Shown here: one piece after another, positions 53,336-63,292 of the stretch
Layout: each line of letters starts with the position of its first letter
How positions within the stretch are numbered: position 1 is the first letter of the stretch
Origin: Amycolatopsis sp. NBRC 101858
Lineage (GTDB): Bacteria > Actinomycetota > Actinomycetes > Mycobacteriales > Pseudonocardiaceae
Direction of reading: 5' to 3'
DNA: 64,000 nt
Assembly: GCF_030269325.1 (NCBI RefSeq)
Contig: NZ_BSTD01000001.1
Coordinates: 698,681-762,680 of the forward strand
Program-made: the position numbers and the translations under genes
Notes under the pieces: generated by a model
What the model was told of the DNA's origin: nothing
Seen by the model: the letters and a program-made list of their open reading frames with translations, nothing else
Database searches by the model: none

Positions 53336-54522
53336 AGAGTCCGGTCCAGCCAGTCGTAGATCCGGCCGGCCGCCAGCCGCTGGGCGCCGACGTGGCAGTG
53401 CGCGTCCGCGCCCTCCTCCGCTGTGAACGTCATCAGCGTCTTCGGGGCGTTCAGGTGGTCGTACAGCCGGCGCGGCTCGGTTTCCGCCTCCCCGGCGAAG
53501 AACAGGTCGTCCGCCGCTTCGCACACCAGTGTCGGGCACGTGATCTTCTCCGCGACGCCGTCCTCCAGCGTGTACTCGAGGTACTTCGCGATGAACTCGC
53601 GGTCGGTCGCCGCGCCCAGGACGTACCGGCCGTGGTCGCACGCCCAGCGCAGTGTCGAGTTGGCCTCGCGGCCGGCCGCCAGCAGTGCGTCGAACTCCGG
53701 GTCCTCCGCGGCCCGCGCCCGGCGGACGATCTCCTCGCGCGGCCACGGCAGCATCGAAGTCACCGCGGACCCCGCGTCGTACACCCCGTCCACCGCGACG
53801 ACCGCCGCCAAGCGGGATTCGAACGCCGCCGCGCGCGGGGCGAGCACGCCGCCGAGGCTGATGCCGAGCAGCGCCACCCGCGACGGATCCACGCCGTCCA
53901 GCTCCAGCGCGAAGTCCACCACCGGCGTGACGACGTGCTCCCAGTCCGGCCGGAACACCAGCTTGTCGCGCCGGATCGCGCTCGGCTGGCCCGGGCCGTC
54001 GAACGTCAGCACGTGGTAGCCGCGCTCCGCTCCCGTCGCCGCGCCCATGAAGTGGCATTCCTCGGCGCTGCCGTCGAAACCGCTGTGGATGATCAGCACC
54101 GGCTTCGGGCCGGCACCCGGCGCGCGGTAGAAGTACCCCTGCAGAACCGTTCCCTCATAAGGGATTTCGACCGGTTCCGCGACGCCCGCCCGCCGGAAGC
54201 ACTCGACGCTGCGGTCGTAGGCCGCCGCGATCCGCGGGTCGGCCGGGTCGCCGTGGAGGAAGAACTCGGATGAGAAGTAGTACGTCGACGCGCGCAGCAG
54301 CAGGTCCCGCGCGGTGACCGGGCCCGCGTCGGCGGCCTCGGCGTACAGGCGGTCGGCCAGGGCCCGGTAGGCGTCGTGCCAGCTGTCGTAGTCGCCGGCC
54401 GTCACGGTCGACGCGGCCGCGAGCACCTCGCCGAAGTCCGAACCGCCGTAGGCCGCGTGACCGAACAGGCGCAGCGTCTCGAACCAGAACTGCGGGTCTT
54501 CGGTGAACATGAGCTGCTTCAT
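53332..54522 (-). CDS. Alpha/beta hydrolase (FrsA/pseudooxynicotine hydrolase-like)
   Basis: The 396-residue protein has a helical N-terminal cap of about 130 residues, then the hydrolase core with GISLGG (Ser nucleophile), an Asp in EAADDLFF and a His in DAHCHVG. HSGFDGSAEE holds the oxyanion region. The cap plus core layout suits the esterase group that includes 2,6-dihydropseudooxynicotine hydrolase. It is last in the NTF2-like, NmrA, hydrolase operon. The ATG has GGAGGAAG upstream and overlaps the NmrA stop by four bases. Confidence 0.85.
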   Translation of the reverse strand: MKQLMFTEDPQFWFETLRLFGHAAYGGSDFGEVLAAASTVTAGDYDSWHDAYRALADRLYAEAADAGPVTARDLLLRASTYYFSSEFFLHGDPADPRIAAAYDRSVECFRRAGVAEPVEIPYEGTVLQGYFYRAPGAGPKPVLIIHSGFDGSAEECHFMGAATGAERGYHVLTFDGPGQPSAIRRDKLVFRPDWEHVVTPVVDFALELDGVDPSRVALLGISLGGVLAPRAAAFESRLAAVVAVDGVYDAGSAVTSMLPWPREEIVRRARAAEDPEFDALLAAGREANSTLRWACDHGRYVLGAATDREFIAKYLEYTLEDGVAEKITCPTLVCEAADDLFFAGEAETEPRRLYDHLNAPKTLMTFTAEEGADAHCHVGAQRLAAGRIYDWLDRTL

Positions 54523-55337
54523 CGGATCTCTTCCTCCACAAAGGTTTCGAACGGGCGAGCAGGACGGCCGGTGACCTCTTCGACGGCCGGGGTGACGCGG
54601 TCTTCGGCGCCGCGCCGGATGTCCTCGTCGAGCGCGGCGAGGACGGCGGAGAACTCCGCCGGGATTCCGGCCGCGGTCAGCCGGGCCGCGAATTCGGCGG
54701 TGCCCACCGCGCGGTGCCGCACCGGACGGCCGGTGTGCGCGGCGATGATCGACGCGGCTTCGGAATAACGCACCGCACGAGGACCGGTGAGCACGTGTTC
54801 GGTGTTGTGCGGTTCGGGATCGGTCAGCGCGCGGACGGCGACCGCCGCGATGTCGCCGGCGTCGACGAACGCGACCCGCGCGTCCCCGGTGGCGGTGACG
54901 ATCTCGCCGTCGCGGACGCCCCGGGCGACGAGGTGCTCGCCGGTGAAGTTCTGCATGAACCAGGACGGCCGCAGCACGGCCCACTCCGGCGCCGCGCGCA
55001 CCAGCCGCTGCAGGTCGCCGAGCCCGGGCGTGTCCGCCGTGACGGCCGACGAGCTGAGCAGCACGACCCGGCGGACGCCCGCGGCCAGGGCGTCGTCGAG
55101 GAACGGCGACACCAGCTTCGCCGGAGAAGCCTCGCCGATCGGCGGCAGCAGGTACACCGCGGAGACGCCGCGCAGCGCGTCAGCGTGGGTCGCGCGGTCG
55201 GTCCAGTCGAACCGGACCTGCCCGGGCTCGCCCGGCTTGCGCGTGGCCGCCCGCGCGGCGAACCCCGCGTCACGCAGGCCCGCGACCACGCGACGGCCCG
55301 TGGTGCCGGTGCCGCCGAGGACCAGGACGTCAGCCAC
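54519..55337 (-). CDS. NmrA-type NAD(P)-binding protein
   Basis: The 272-residue atypical short-chain dehydrogenase has the glycine motif GGTGTTGR (8-15). It shows VYLLPPIGEASPAK and LRPSWFMQNFTGEHL, typical of the NmrA/quinone-oxidoreductase-like group, and lacks the classical Y-x-x-x-K. It may sense the NADP redox state or reduce a quinone-like compound. It overlaps the hydrolase and the NTF2-like gene, so all three form one operon. Confidence 0.86.
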   Translation of the reverse strand: MADVLVLGGTGTTGRRVVAGLRDAGFAARAATRKPGEPGQVRFDWTDRATHADALRGVSAVYLLPPIGEASPAKLVSPFLDDALAAGVRRVVLLSSSAVTADTPGLGDLQRLVRAAPEWAVLRPSWFMQNFTGEHLVARGVRDGEIVTATGDARVAFVDAGDIAAVAVRALTDPEPHNTEHVLTGPRAVRYSEAASIIAAHTGRPVRHRAVGTAEFAARLTAAGIPAEFSAVLAALDEDIRRGAEDRVTPAVEEVTGRPARPFETFVEEEIR

Positions 55338-55755
55338 CGAAGGCCGCCGTCAGCTCGTCGACGCCGCCGAGGATCTCGGCCGCGGCCAGCGGGCTCCAGT
55401 AGTCGCGGTAGTGGCGGATTTCGCCGTCCTCGACGGTGATCACCGCGATGTACGACAGCTCGTACGGCTTCCCCGTGGCCACGACGACCCCGGCGACCGT
55501 GAACTCGGCGACGACCACCGCCGGGTCGGTCGTCTCGTGCACGGTCTTGGCGACGACCTCGCGGATGTCCAGCAGGTTCGGGTAGTCGCGCAGGTAGTCG
55601 CGGATCGCGTCACGGCCCTCGACGCGCTTCGGGCAGCCCGGGCCGGCGAACGGGAACTCCAGGACGCCGTCGGGTGCCCACAGCCCGGCGAACCCGGCCA
55701 TGTCGTGCTTGAGCAGCAGGTCGATCCCCTGATCGACGAGGTCGCGCAGCCCCAT
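55330..55755 (-). CDS. SnoaL-like/NTF2-fold protein
   Basis: The 141-residue protein has the NTF2-like cone fold pattern: a helix LVDQGIDLLLKHDMAGFAGL, then WAPDGVLEFPFAG, and a final RHYRDYWSPLAA. Such proteins act as cyclases, isomerases or binding proteins. AAGGAGG lies before the ATG. First gene of a three-gene operon under the twin TetR operators just upstream. Confidence 0.83.
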   Translation of the reverse strand: MGLRDLVDQGIDLLLKHDMAGFAGLWAPDGVLEFPFAGPGCPKRVEGRDAIRDYLRDYPNLLDIREVVAKTVHETTDPAVVVAEFTVAGVVVATGKPYELSYIAVITVEDGEIRHYRDYWSPLAAAEILGGVDELTAAFGG

Positions 55756-55776
55756 CGGAACCTCCTTGGACGTTTG

Positions 55777-55798
55777 GACGATACGGTACCGTCCCGAC
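55777..55798. promoter_or_regulatory. TetR operator, copy 1 (imperfect)
   Basis: A 22-bp window centred on ACGGTACCGT (55783-55792) matches the perfect operator downstream at 19 of 22 positions. It lies on the side of the minus-strand operon. Confidence 0.6.
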
Positions 55799-55807
55799 GT
55801 CAGGTTA

Positions 55808-55829
55808 GACGGGACGGTACCGTCCCGTC
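55808..55829. promoter_or_regulatory. TetR operator, copy 2 (perfect 22-bp palindrome)
   Basis: Arms GACGGGACGGT and ACCGTCCCGTC form a perfect palindrome centred 31 bp (about three helical turns) from copy 1. It is 20 bp upstream of the TetR ATG, so one dimer pair could control both directions. Confidence 0.75.
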
Positions 55830-55849
55830 CACCCGCTACACTGCGCTCC

Positions 55850-56443
55850 ATGGCACGCACCCCGACCGGCGCCGCGGTCCTCCAGCCCGAGGTCACGCAG
55901 GCGATCAGTGACGCCGTCATGTGGGAACTCGCCGAGCAGGGCTACGGGCGGCTGTCAATGGAGGCGGTGGCGAAACGCGCCGGCGTCGGCAAGAGCGCGC
56001 TGTACCGGCGGTGGGTGTCGAAGGAGCACATGATCGCCTCCGTCGTGACGGAGTTCAGCGTGACCCGCGCGGCGGAGGCCGACACGGGCTCCCTGCGCGG
56101 CGACCTGCACGAGACGATGCAGGCGCTGATCGACTGGCTCACGCACCCGCTGTTCTCGCGGATCCTGCCGGACCTGGTCGCGGAGGACGCCCGCAACCCG
56201 GACCAGGGCCGCGGCCTGCGCGAGGCCATCGGCGGCCCCCGCCGCGAGGTCGGCGAGGCGATGCTGCGCCGCGCGATCGCCCGCGGCGAGCTACCCGCGG
56301 ACCTGGACATGGAACTGGCGCTCGACACCCTGGCGGCGCCGATCTACTGGCGCCTGGTGGTCCGCCTGGCCCCGGCGGAGCCGGACTACGTGGACCGCCT
56401 GGTGGAGTTCGCCCTGCGCGCACTCGGCGCGCAGGGCGCGTGA
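55850..56443 (+). CDS. TetR family transcriptional regulator
   Basis: The 197-residue protein has the HTH around YGRLSMEAVAKRAGVGKSAL and YRRWVSKE, and a C-terminal domain of the TetR_C type with RILPDLVAEDARNP. It is divergent from the NTF2-like, NmrA, hydrolase operon and surely binds the twin palindromes between them. The inducer is unknown. The ATG at 55850 fits both promoter spacing and domain start. Confidence 0.9.
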   Translation: MARTPTGAAVLQPEVTQAISDAVMWELAEQGYGRLSMEAVAKRAGVGKSALYRRWVSKEHMIASVVTEFSVTRAAEADTGSLRGDLHETMQALIDWLTHPLFSRILPDLVAEDARNPDQGRGLREAIGGPRREVGEAMLRRAIARGELPADLDMELALDTLAAPIYWRLVVRLAPAEPDYVDRLVEFALRALGAQGA

Positions 56444-56444
56444 C

Positions 56445-57719
56445 TCAAGCCCGCTCGGGCTCGCCGCTGACGCGCTTGATGTTCGCGCCCAGGCGGTTCA
56501 GGTTCTCCACGAAGTGCGGGTAGCCGCGGTCGATGTGGAAGACGTCCCAGACCTCGGTGACGCCGTCCGCGCACAGGCCCGCCAGCACCAGGCCGGCACC
56601 CGCGCGGATGTCGGAGGCCCAGACCGGCGCGCTGGAGAGCCGCTCGACACCGCGGACCACCGCGTGGTGGCCGTCGGTGCGGGCGTCACCCGAGAGCCGG
56701 ATCATCTCCTCGATGAACCGGAACCGGGCCTCGTAGACGTTCTCCGTGATCATCGACGTGCCCTCGGACACCGCCGAGAGCGCCACCGCGAACGGCTGCA
56801 GGTCGGTCGCGAAGCCGGGGTACGGCAGCGTCACCCAGTCGACCGCCTTCGGGCGCTCCGGCTGGACCACGCGGAAGCCCTTGTCGCCGAACGTCTCGAC
56901 GTCCGCGCCGGCCAGCTGCAGCTTGTTCAGGATCAGGTCGAGGTGGTGCGGGTTGACGCCGCGGACCGTGATGTCGCCGCGGGTCATCGACGCCGCGAAC
57001 GCCCAGGTCGCGCCCACGATCCGGTCGCCGATCACGCTGTGCTGGGTCGGGTGCAGCTGCTCCACGCCGTGCACGGTCAGCGTCGACGTCCCGGCGCCCT
57101 CGATCTTCGCGCCCATCTCGATGAGCATCGTGCAGATGTCGATGATCTCGGGCTCGCGCGCGCAGTTGTCGATGACCGTGGTGCCCTCGGCGAGAACCGC
57201 CGCCATCAGGATGTTCTCGGTCGCGCCGACGCTCGGGAAGTCGAGCCAGATCTGCGCGCCGACCAGCGTCTCGGCCTTCGCGACGACGCAGCCGTGCTCG
57301 ATGGTGCTCGTCGCGCCCAGCTTGCGCAGGCCGTTCTGGTGCATGTCCAGCGGGCGCGAGCCGATCGCGTCGCCGCCCGGCAGCGCGACGACGGCCTGCT
57401 TCAGCCGCCCGACCAGCGGGCCCAGCACGCAGACGGACGCGCGCAGCTTGCCCATCGCAGCCGAGTCCGCGCGGTGCGACAGCTCGGCCGGCGTCGTGAT
57501 GGTGGCGGTGTCGCCCTCGATCACGACCTCGCAGCCGACGCTCCGCAGCACGTCGCCCATCAGCGGGACGTCGAGGATCTGCGGGCAGTTCGTGATGGTC
57601 GTGGTGCCCTCGGCCAGCAGGGCCGCGGCCATCAGCTTCAGCACGCTGTTCTTGGCGCCGACCACGTCGACCTCGCCGACCAGCCGGGCTCCGCCATGCA
57701 CGTCGAAGTGCTCGCTCAT
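56445..57719 (-). CDS. murA: UDP-N-acetylglucosamine 1-carboxyvinyltransferase with Asp at the Cys site
   Basis: First committed step of peptidoglycan synthesis. The 424-residue protein has Lys23-Asn24 in GAKNSVLK, and the active-site loop reads [10 protein letters not shown]: Asp117 stands where most bacteria have the fosfomycin-target Cys. M. tuberculosis MurA also has Asp at 117, and this exchange gives intrinsic fosfomycin resistance there. The rest of the motifs are normal. The ATG at 57719 is preferred over a TTG three codons earlier. Confidence 0.95.
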   Translation of the reverse strand: MSEHFDVHGGARLVGEVDVVGAKNSVLKLMAAALLAEGTTTITNCPQILDVPLMGDVLRSVGCEVVIEGDTATITTPAELSHRADSAAMGKLRASVCVLGPLVGRLKQAVVALPGGDAIGSRPLDMHQNGLRKLGATSTIEHGCVVAKAETLVGAQIWLDFPSVGATENILMAAVLAEGTTVIDNCAREPEIIDICTMLIEMGAKIEGAGTSTLTVHGVEQLHPTQHSVIGDRIVGATWAFAASMTRGDITVRGVNPHHLDLILNKLQLAGADVETFGDKGFRVVQPERPKAVDWVTLPYPGFATDLQPFAVALSAVSEGTSMITENVYEARFRFIEEMIRLSGDARTDGHHAVVRGVERLSSAPVWASDIRAGAGLVLAGLCADGVTEVWDVFHIDRGYPHFVENLNRLGANIKRVSGEPERA

Positions 57720-57768
57720 GGCCGCCAATCATGCCCTCTCGCCCGGATTCGGCCCGGGCGGGGGCCGC

Positions 57769-57774
57769 TATGGT
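57769..57774 (+). promoter_or_regulatory. -10 box of the adenosyltransferase gene, leaderless
   Basis: TATGGT lies exactly six bases before the ATG at 57781 and no ribosome binding site is present. Confidence 0.4.
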
Positions 57775-57780
57775 GGGTTC

Positions 57781-58356
57781 ATGGTCGTTCGCATCAACCG
57801 CGTCTACACGAAGGTCGGCGACAGCGGCACGACCGCGCTCGGCGACGGGTCCCGCGTGCCCAAGACGTCCCCGCGCCTGGGCGCGTACGCCGACACCGAC
57901 GAGACGAACTCGGTGCTGGGGCTGGCGATCGCGGTCGGCGGATTGCCGGGCGAAATCACGGACGTGCTGCGTGCGGTGCAGAACGATCTCTTCGACGTCG
58001 GCGCGGACCTCTGCCTGCCGATCTCCGACGACCCGCCGTACCCGCCGCTGCGGATCACCGAGAAGTACGTCGAGCGGCTCGAGGGCTGGTGCGACGAGTT
58101 CAACGACCGCCTGCCGAAGCTGACGTCGTTCATCCTGCCGGGCGGCACGCCGGGCGCGGCCTTCCTGCACCAGGCGCGCACGGTGTCCCGGCGCGCGGAG
58201 CGGTCGGCGTGGGCGCTGCACGAGGCCGAGCCGGAGGCGACGAACCCGATCGCGGTGAAGTACCTGAACCGGCTCTCGGACCTGCTGTTCATCCTCGCCC
58301 GGCTGGCGAACCCCGAGGGTGACGTGCTGTGGCAGCCGGGCGGGCAGCCCTCCTAG
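57781..58356 (+). CDS. Cob(I)alamin adenosyltransferase, PduO type
   Basis: Makes adenosylcobalamin from cob(I)alamin and ATP. The 191-residue protein has the ATP motif YTKVGDSGTTALGDGSRV at the N-terminus, DETNSVLGLA, and the C-terminal NRLSDLLFILAR. It corresponds to Rv1314c, divergent from murA as in mycobacteria. Its product is the cofactor for the ethylmalonyl-CoA mutase encoded in this window. It overlaps the convergent AroA-like gene by four bases. Confidence 0.93.
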   Translation: MVVRINRVYTKVGDSGTTALGDGSRVPKTSPRLGAYADTDETNSVLGLAIAVGGLPGEITDVLRAVQNDLFDVGADLCLPISDDPPYPPLRITEKYVERLEGWCDEFNDRLPKLTSFILPGGTPGAAFLHQARTVSRRAERSAWALHEAEPEATNPIAVKYLNRLSDLLFILARLANPEGDVLWQPGGQPS

Positions 58357-59591
58357 ATCCCCCAGCTCTCCCGCAGCGACCCGAGTGCCTGGTGGAAGCC
58401 GGGGAACGTCTTCTTCACGCACTCCGGGTCGTCCAGGGTGATACCCGGCGTCCGCAGGCCCGTGATGCTGAACGCCATCGCGATCCGGTGGTCGCGGCGG
58501 CACTTGACCAGCGCGCCGGTGGGCGTGCCCGGCTGGATTTCGATCCAGTCGCGGCCCGTCTCGACCTCGATGCCGAGCGCACGCAGGTTCTCCTCGCACG
58601 CGTCCAGCCGGTCGCACTCCTTGATGCGCGTGTTGTAGACGTCCTCGATGCGCACCGGGCCCGAAGCGAACGGCGCGATCGCCGCCAGCGTCGGGACCGT
58701 GTCCGAGATGTCGCGCATGTTCACGGTGATCCCGCGCAAGCCGTCCGAGGGACCCGCCACGGTGACCGAATCGGGAGTCAGCTCGACGTGCGCACCCATC
58801 CGTTCCAGCACCGACACGAACTGGACGTCACCCTGCAGGGCCGACGAACCCAGCCCCGGGATGGTCACCGTGCGGCCCGTGACCGCCGCCGCGGCCAGGA
58901 AGTAGCTGGCCGTCGACGCGTCCGGCTCCACCGGGTACTCGCACGCCTGGTACGGCTGCGGCGGCACCACGAAGGTCTTGCCTTCGCGCCGGACGTCGAC
59001 GCCGAAGCGCCGCATCATCTCCAGCGTGATCTCGACGTACGGCACCGACACCAGGTCCGTCACCGTGATCCGCAGCCCCTCCGCGGTCAGCGGCCCGAGC
59101 AGCAGCAACGCCGTCAGGAACTGGGACGACAGCCCCGCGTCGAGGGTCAGCGCACCGCCCTTGACGCCGTTCGCGCGGATCGTCAGCGGGTGGTGGCCAG
59201 GCTCGCCCTCGAAGGTCAGGTCGACACCGAGCTCCTGCAGTGCGTCGGTCAGTGGGCCGAGCGGGCGCCGGCGCATCTGGTCGGAGGCGTCGAAGTGGAA
59301 CGTCCCGGTGCCGGCCGCGGCCAGCGCGGGCAGGAAGCGGGCCGTCGTGGCGCCGTCGCGGCAGAAGACGTCCGCCTCGGCGACGCCCGGGCCCTCGGGA
59401 CGGCCTTCGATGGTCCACGCGCCCGGCTGCCGGTCGACGCGGTAGCCGAGCTTGACGAGCCCCTCGGCGAAGCCCTCGGTGTCGTCCGAATGCAGCGGAC
59501 GGCCGAGGGTCGTGGTGCCGTGCGCGGCGGCGGCCAGGAACAGGCCACGGGCGGTGACGGACTTGGAGCCGGGGATCTCGACGAGAGTCAC
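58353..59591 (-). CDS. aroA: EPSP synthase-like enolpyruvyl transferase (AroA family)
   Basis: Shikimate-pathway enolpyruvyl transferase fold. The 412-residue protein has GSKSVTAR (8-15), FCRDGATTAR (76-85), DQMRRRPLGPL and RIKECDRLDA, so the core site is present. The usual loop G-N-A-G-T is D-G-A-T-T here, with Ala81 at the place of E. coli Gly96; an Ala there is known from glyphosate-tolerant class II enzymes. It differs enough from the usual actinobacterial AroA that it may be a second copy. The GTG start follows the monooxygenase gene by ten bases. Confidence 0.85.
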   Translation of the reverse strand: MTLVEIPGSKSVTARGLFLAAAAHGTTTLGRPLHSDDTEGFAEGLVKLGYRVDRQPGAWTIEGRPEGPGVAEADVFCRDGATTARFLPALAAAGTGTFHFDASDQMRRRPLGPLTDALQELGVDLTFEGEPGHHPLTIRANGVKGGALTLDAGLSSQFLTALLLLGPLTAEGLRITVTDLVSVPYVEITLEMMRRFGVDVRREGKTFVVPPQPYQACEYPVEPDASTASYFLAAAAVTGRTVTIPGLGSSALQGDVQFVSVLERMGAHVELTPDSVTVAGPSDGLRGITVNMRDISDTVPTLAAIAPFASGPVRIEDVYNTRIKECDRLDACEENLRALGIEVETGRDWIEIQPGTPTGALVKCRRDHRIAMAFSITGLRTPGITLDDPECVKKTFPGFHQALGSLRESWGI

Positions 59592-59601
59592 GGCCCCCAG
59601 T

Positions 59602-59922
59602 TTAGTGGGGTGAGATCTCGGCCATCGGGCCCCAGTCGGAGGCGTCCTGGACGTTGATGATCTGCGGGTTGTCGCTGATGTAGGCGCCCAGGTTCGCGAC
59701 CGCCCACTTGAAGTGGTCGGAGCCGACGTGCGCGACGGCGGCGTCCTGGCCTTCGAAGCCCTCGACCAGCACGTACGTGTTCTTGTCCTCGAGGCTGCGG
59801 GACCACTCGAAGAACCGGTTACCCGCTTCGGCGCGAGTGTTCTTGGTGTAGTCCGCGACGATGTCCGGCCAGGCTTCCGCGTGCTCCGGCTTGACCGGGA
59901 ACTTGACCACGATGAAGATCAT
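59602..59922 (-). CDS. Antibiotic biosynthesis monooxygenase-domain protein
   Basis: The 106-residue dimeric alpha-beta barrel protein of the ABM/YgiN type. It shows FIVVKFPVKPEHAEAWPDIV, AGNRFFEWSRSLEDKN and YVLVEGFEGQDAAVAHVGS with a conserved His near the end of the helix. Members oxidise quinols or act as heme-degrading or accessory enzymes. It precedes the AroA-like gene by ten bases on the same strand, so both are probably cotranscribed. Confidence 0.85.
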   Translation of the reverse strand: MIFIVVKFPVKPEHAEAWPDIVADYTKNTRAEAGNRFFEWSRSLEDKNTYVLVEGFEGQDAAVAHVGSDHFKWAVANLGAYISDNPQIINVQDASDWGPMAEISPH

Positions 59923-59975
59923 GCGCTCAACCGTAGGCCAAAACCGCCGGCCGTGGCTGTCCCAGTTTGAGACAG

Positions 59976-60410
59976 TCAGGACGCGCGCGGCAGACGGCGC
60001 CCGGGCGGGGCGGATTCGAGCCAGGACAGGAAGCCCGTGAGCGCGCCCGGCCCCATCGCGATCTCGATCGCTTCCTGGGTTTCTGACTCGCAGCGCAGCA
60101 CGGTCGAGCCTTCGGGAACGGCGTAGGCCTCGGTCCCGGACGGGTCGCGCCGGTCGGCGATCTGCATGCTTTCGCGCTGGAAGACGCGGTCCGGGCCGGT
60201 CCGCAGGCTCCACACGCGGTACCAGACGAACTCGTCGCCTTCGTAGCGGCCCAGCCCCAGGTGCCAGCTGGACCGCGCGGCGTCCGGACGCCACCGCAGC
60301 GCGACGCTCACGCCCCCGCCGCGGCGCATCCGGATCCAGCGCTGGCCGTACCAGGCGACCAGCACGGCGAGCACGATCAGGAGCCCGACTACGACCACGG
60401 TGATCTTCAC
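59976..60410 (-). CDS. DUF2550 family membrane protein, Rv1312-like
   Basis: The 144-residue protein has one N-terminal membrane helix (about 3-20) followed by a basic stretch and a soluble domain with RWRPDAARSSWHLGLGRYEG and FVWYRVWSLRTGP. Proteins of this family lie directly after the ATP synthase operon in actinobacteria. Function unknown. The GTG start is 25 bases from the atpC stop, so it may be read through from the atp operon. Confidence 0.87.
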   Translation of the reverse strand: MKITVVVVGLLIVLAVLVAWYGQRWIRMRRGGGVSVALRWRPDAARSSWHLGLGRYEGDEFVWYRVWSLRTGPDRVFQRESMQIADRRDPSGTEAYAVPEGSTVLRCESETQEAIEIAMGPGALTGFLSWLESAPPGRRLPRAS

Positions 60411-60435
60411 GGCCCGGCTCCTGCCCGTCTCCCGC

Positions 60436-60801
60436 TCAGGCCGACTGACCTGCCGCGCGGAGCTGGGCCGTGGCCCTCGTCCGCTCGGTCTCGTCGTCGG
60501 CGGTCAGTGCCGCCTTCGCCGCGTCGACGTCGATTTCGTCGGACAGCTCGGCGCTCTCGGCGAGAATGCTCACCCCGGTACCGGTCACGGAAAGGAATCC
60601 GCCGTGCACGGCCGCGCAGACCGTCTCGCCGTCGGTGGTCGTCACCTTGACCACGCCACCCTCGACGAGCTGCCCGAGCACGGGTTCGTGGCCGGCCATG
60701 ATGCCGATCTCGCCCTCGGTGGTCTGGGCCACCACGAAAGTGGCGGTACCCGACCAGAGACGGCGCTCGACAGCCACCAGCTCCACGGACATCTCGGCCA
60801 C
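60436..60801 (-). CDS. atpC: ATP synthase epsilon subunit
   Basis: Rotor subunit that couples and inhibits F1. The 121-residue protein has [36 protein letters not shown] and the C-terminal helical part. It starts at GTG 60801 with GGAG nearby. Last of the atp operon, separated from atpD by 114 bp that hold a hairpin. Confidence 0.95.
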   Translation of the reverse strand: MAEMSVELVAVERRLWSGTATFVVAQTTEGEIGIMAGHEPVLGQLVEGGVVKVTTTDGETVCAAVHGGFLSVTGTGVSILAESAELSDEIDVDAAKAALTADDETERTRATAQLRAAGQSA

Positions 60802-60864
60802 GTAGCACTCCTTAACTCGGGGTGTTGCCACCGAGTGTAATAGGTCGGACTCGCTCTATGAGAA

Positions 60865-60904
60865 CGGCGGGGGCCCGAGTCCACAATGGACACAGCCCCC
60901 GCCG
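60865..60904 (-). promoter_or_regulatory. Hairpin between atpD and atpC
   Basis: CGGCGGGGGC (60865-60874) pairs with GCCCCCGCCG (60895-60904). Its loop holds a second small palindrome, GTCCA-CAA-TGGAC (60879-60891). It may attenuate or stabilise the atp transcript, lowering atpC relative to atpD. Confidence 0.55.
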
Positions 60905-60915
60905 CGCTCAGGACG

Positions 60916-63281
<2,366 letters not shown>

Positions 63282-63292
63282 GAGCTACCAGC

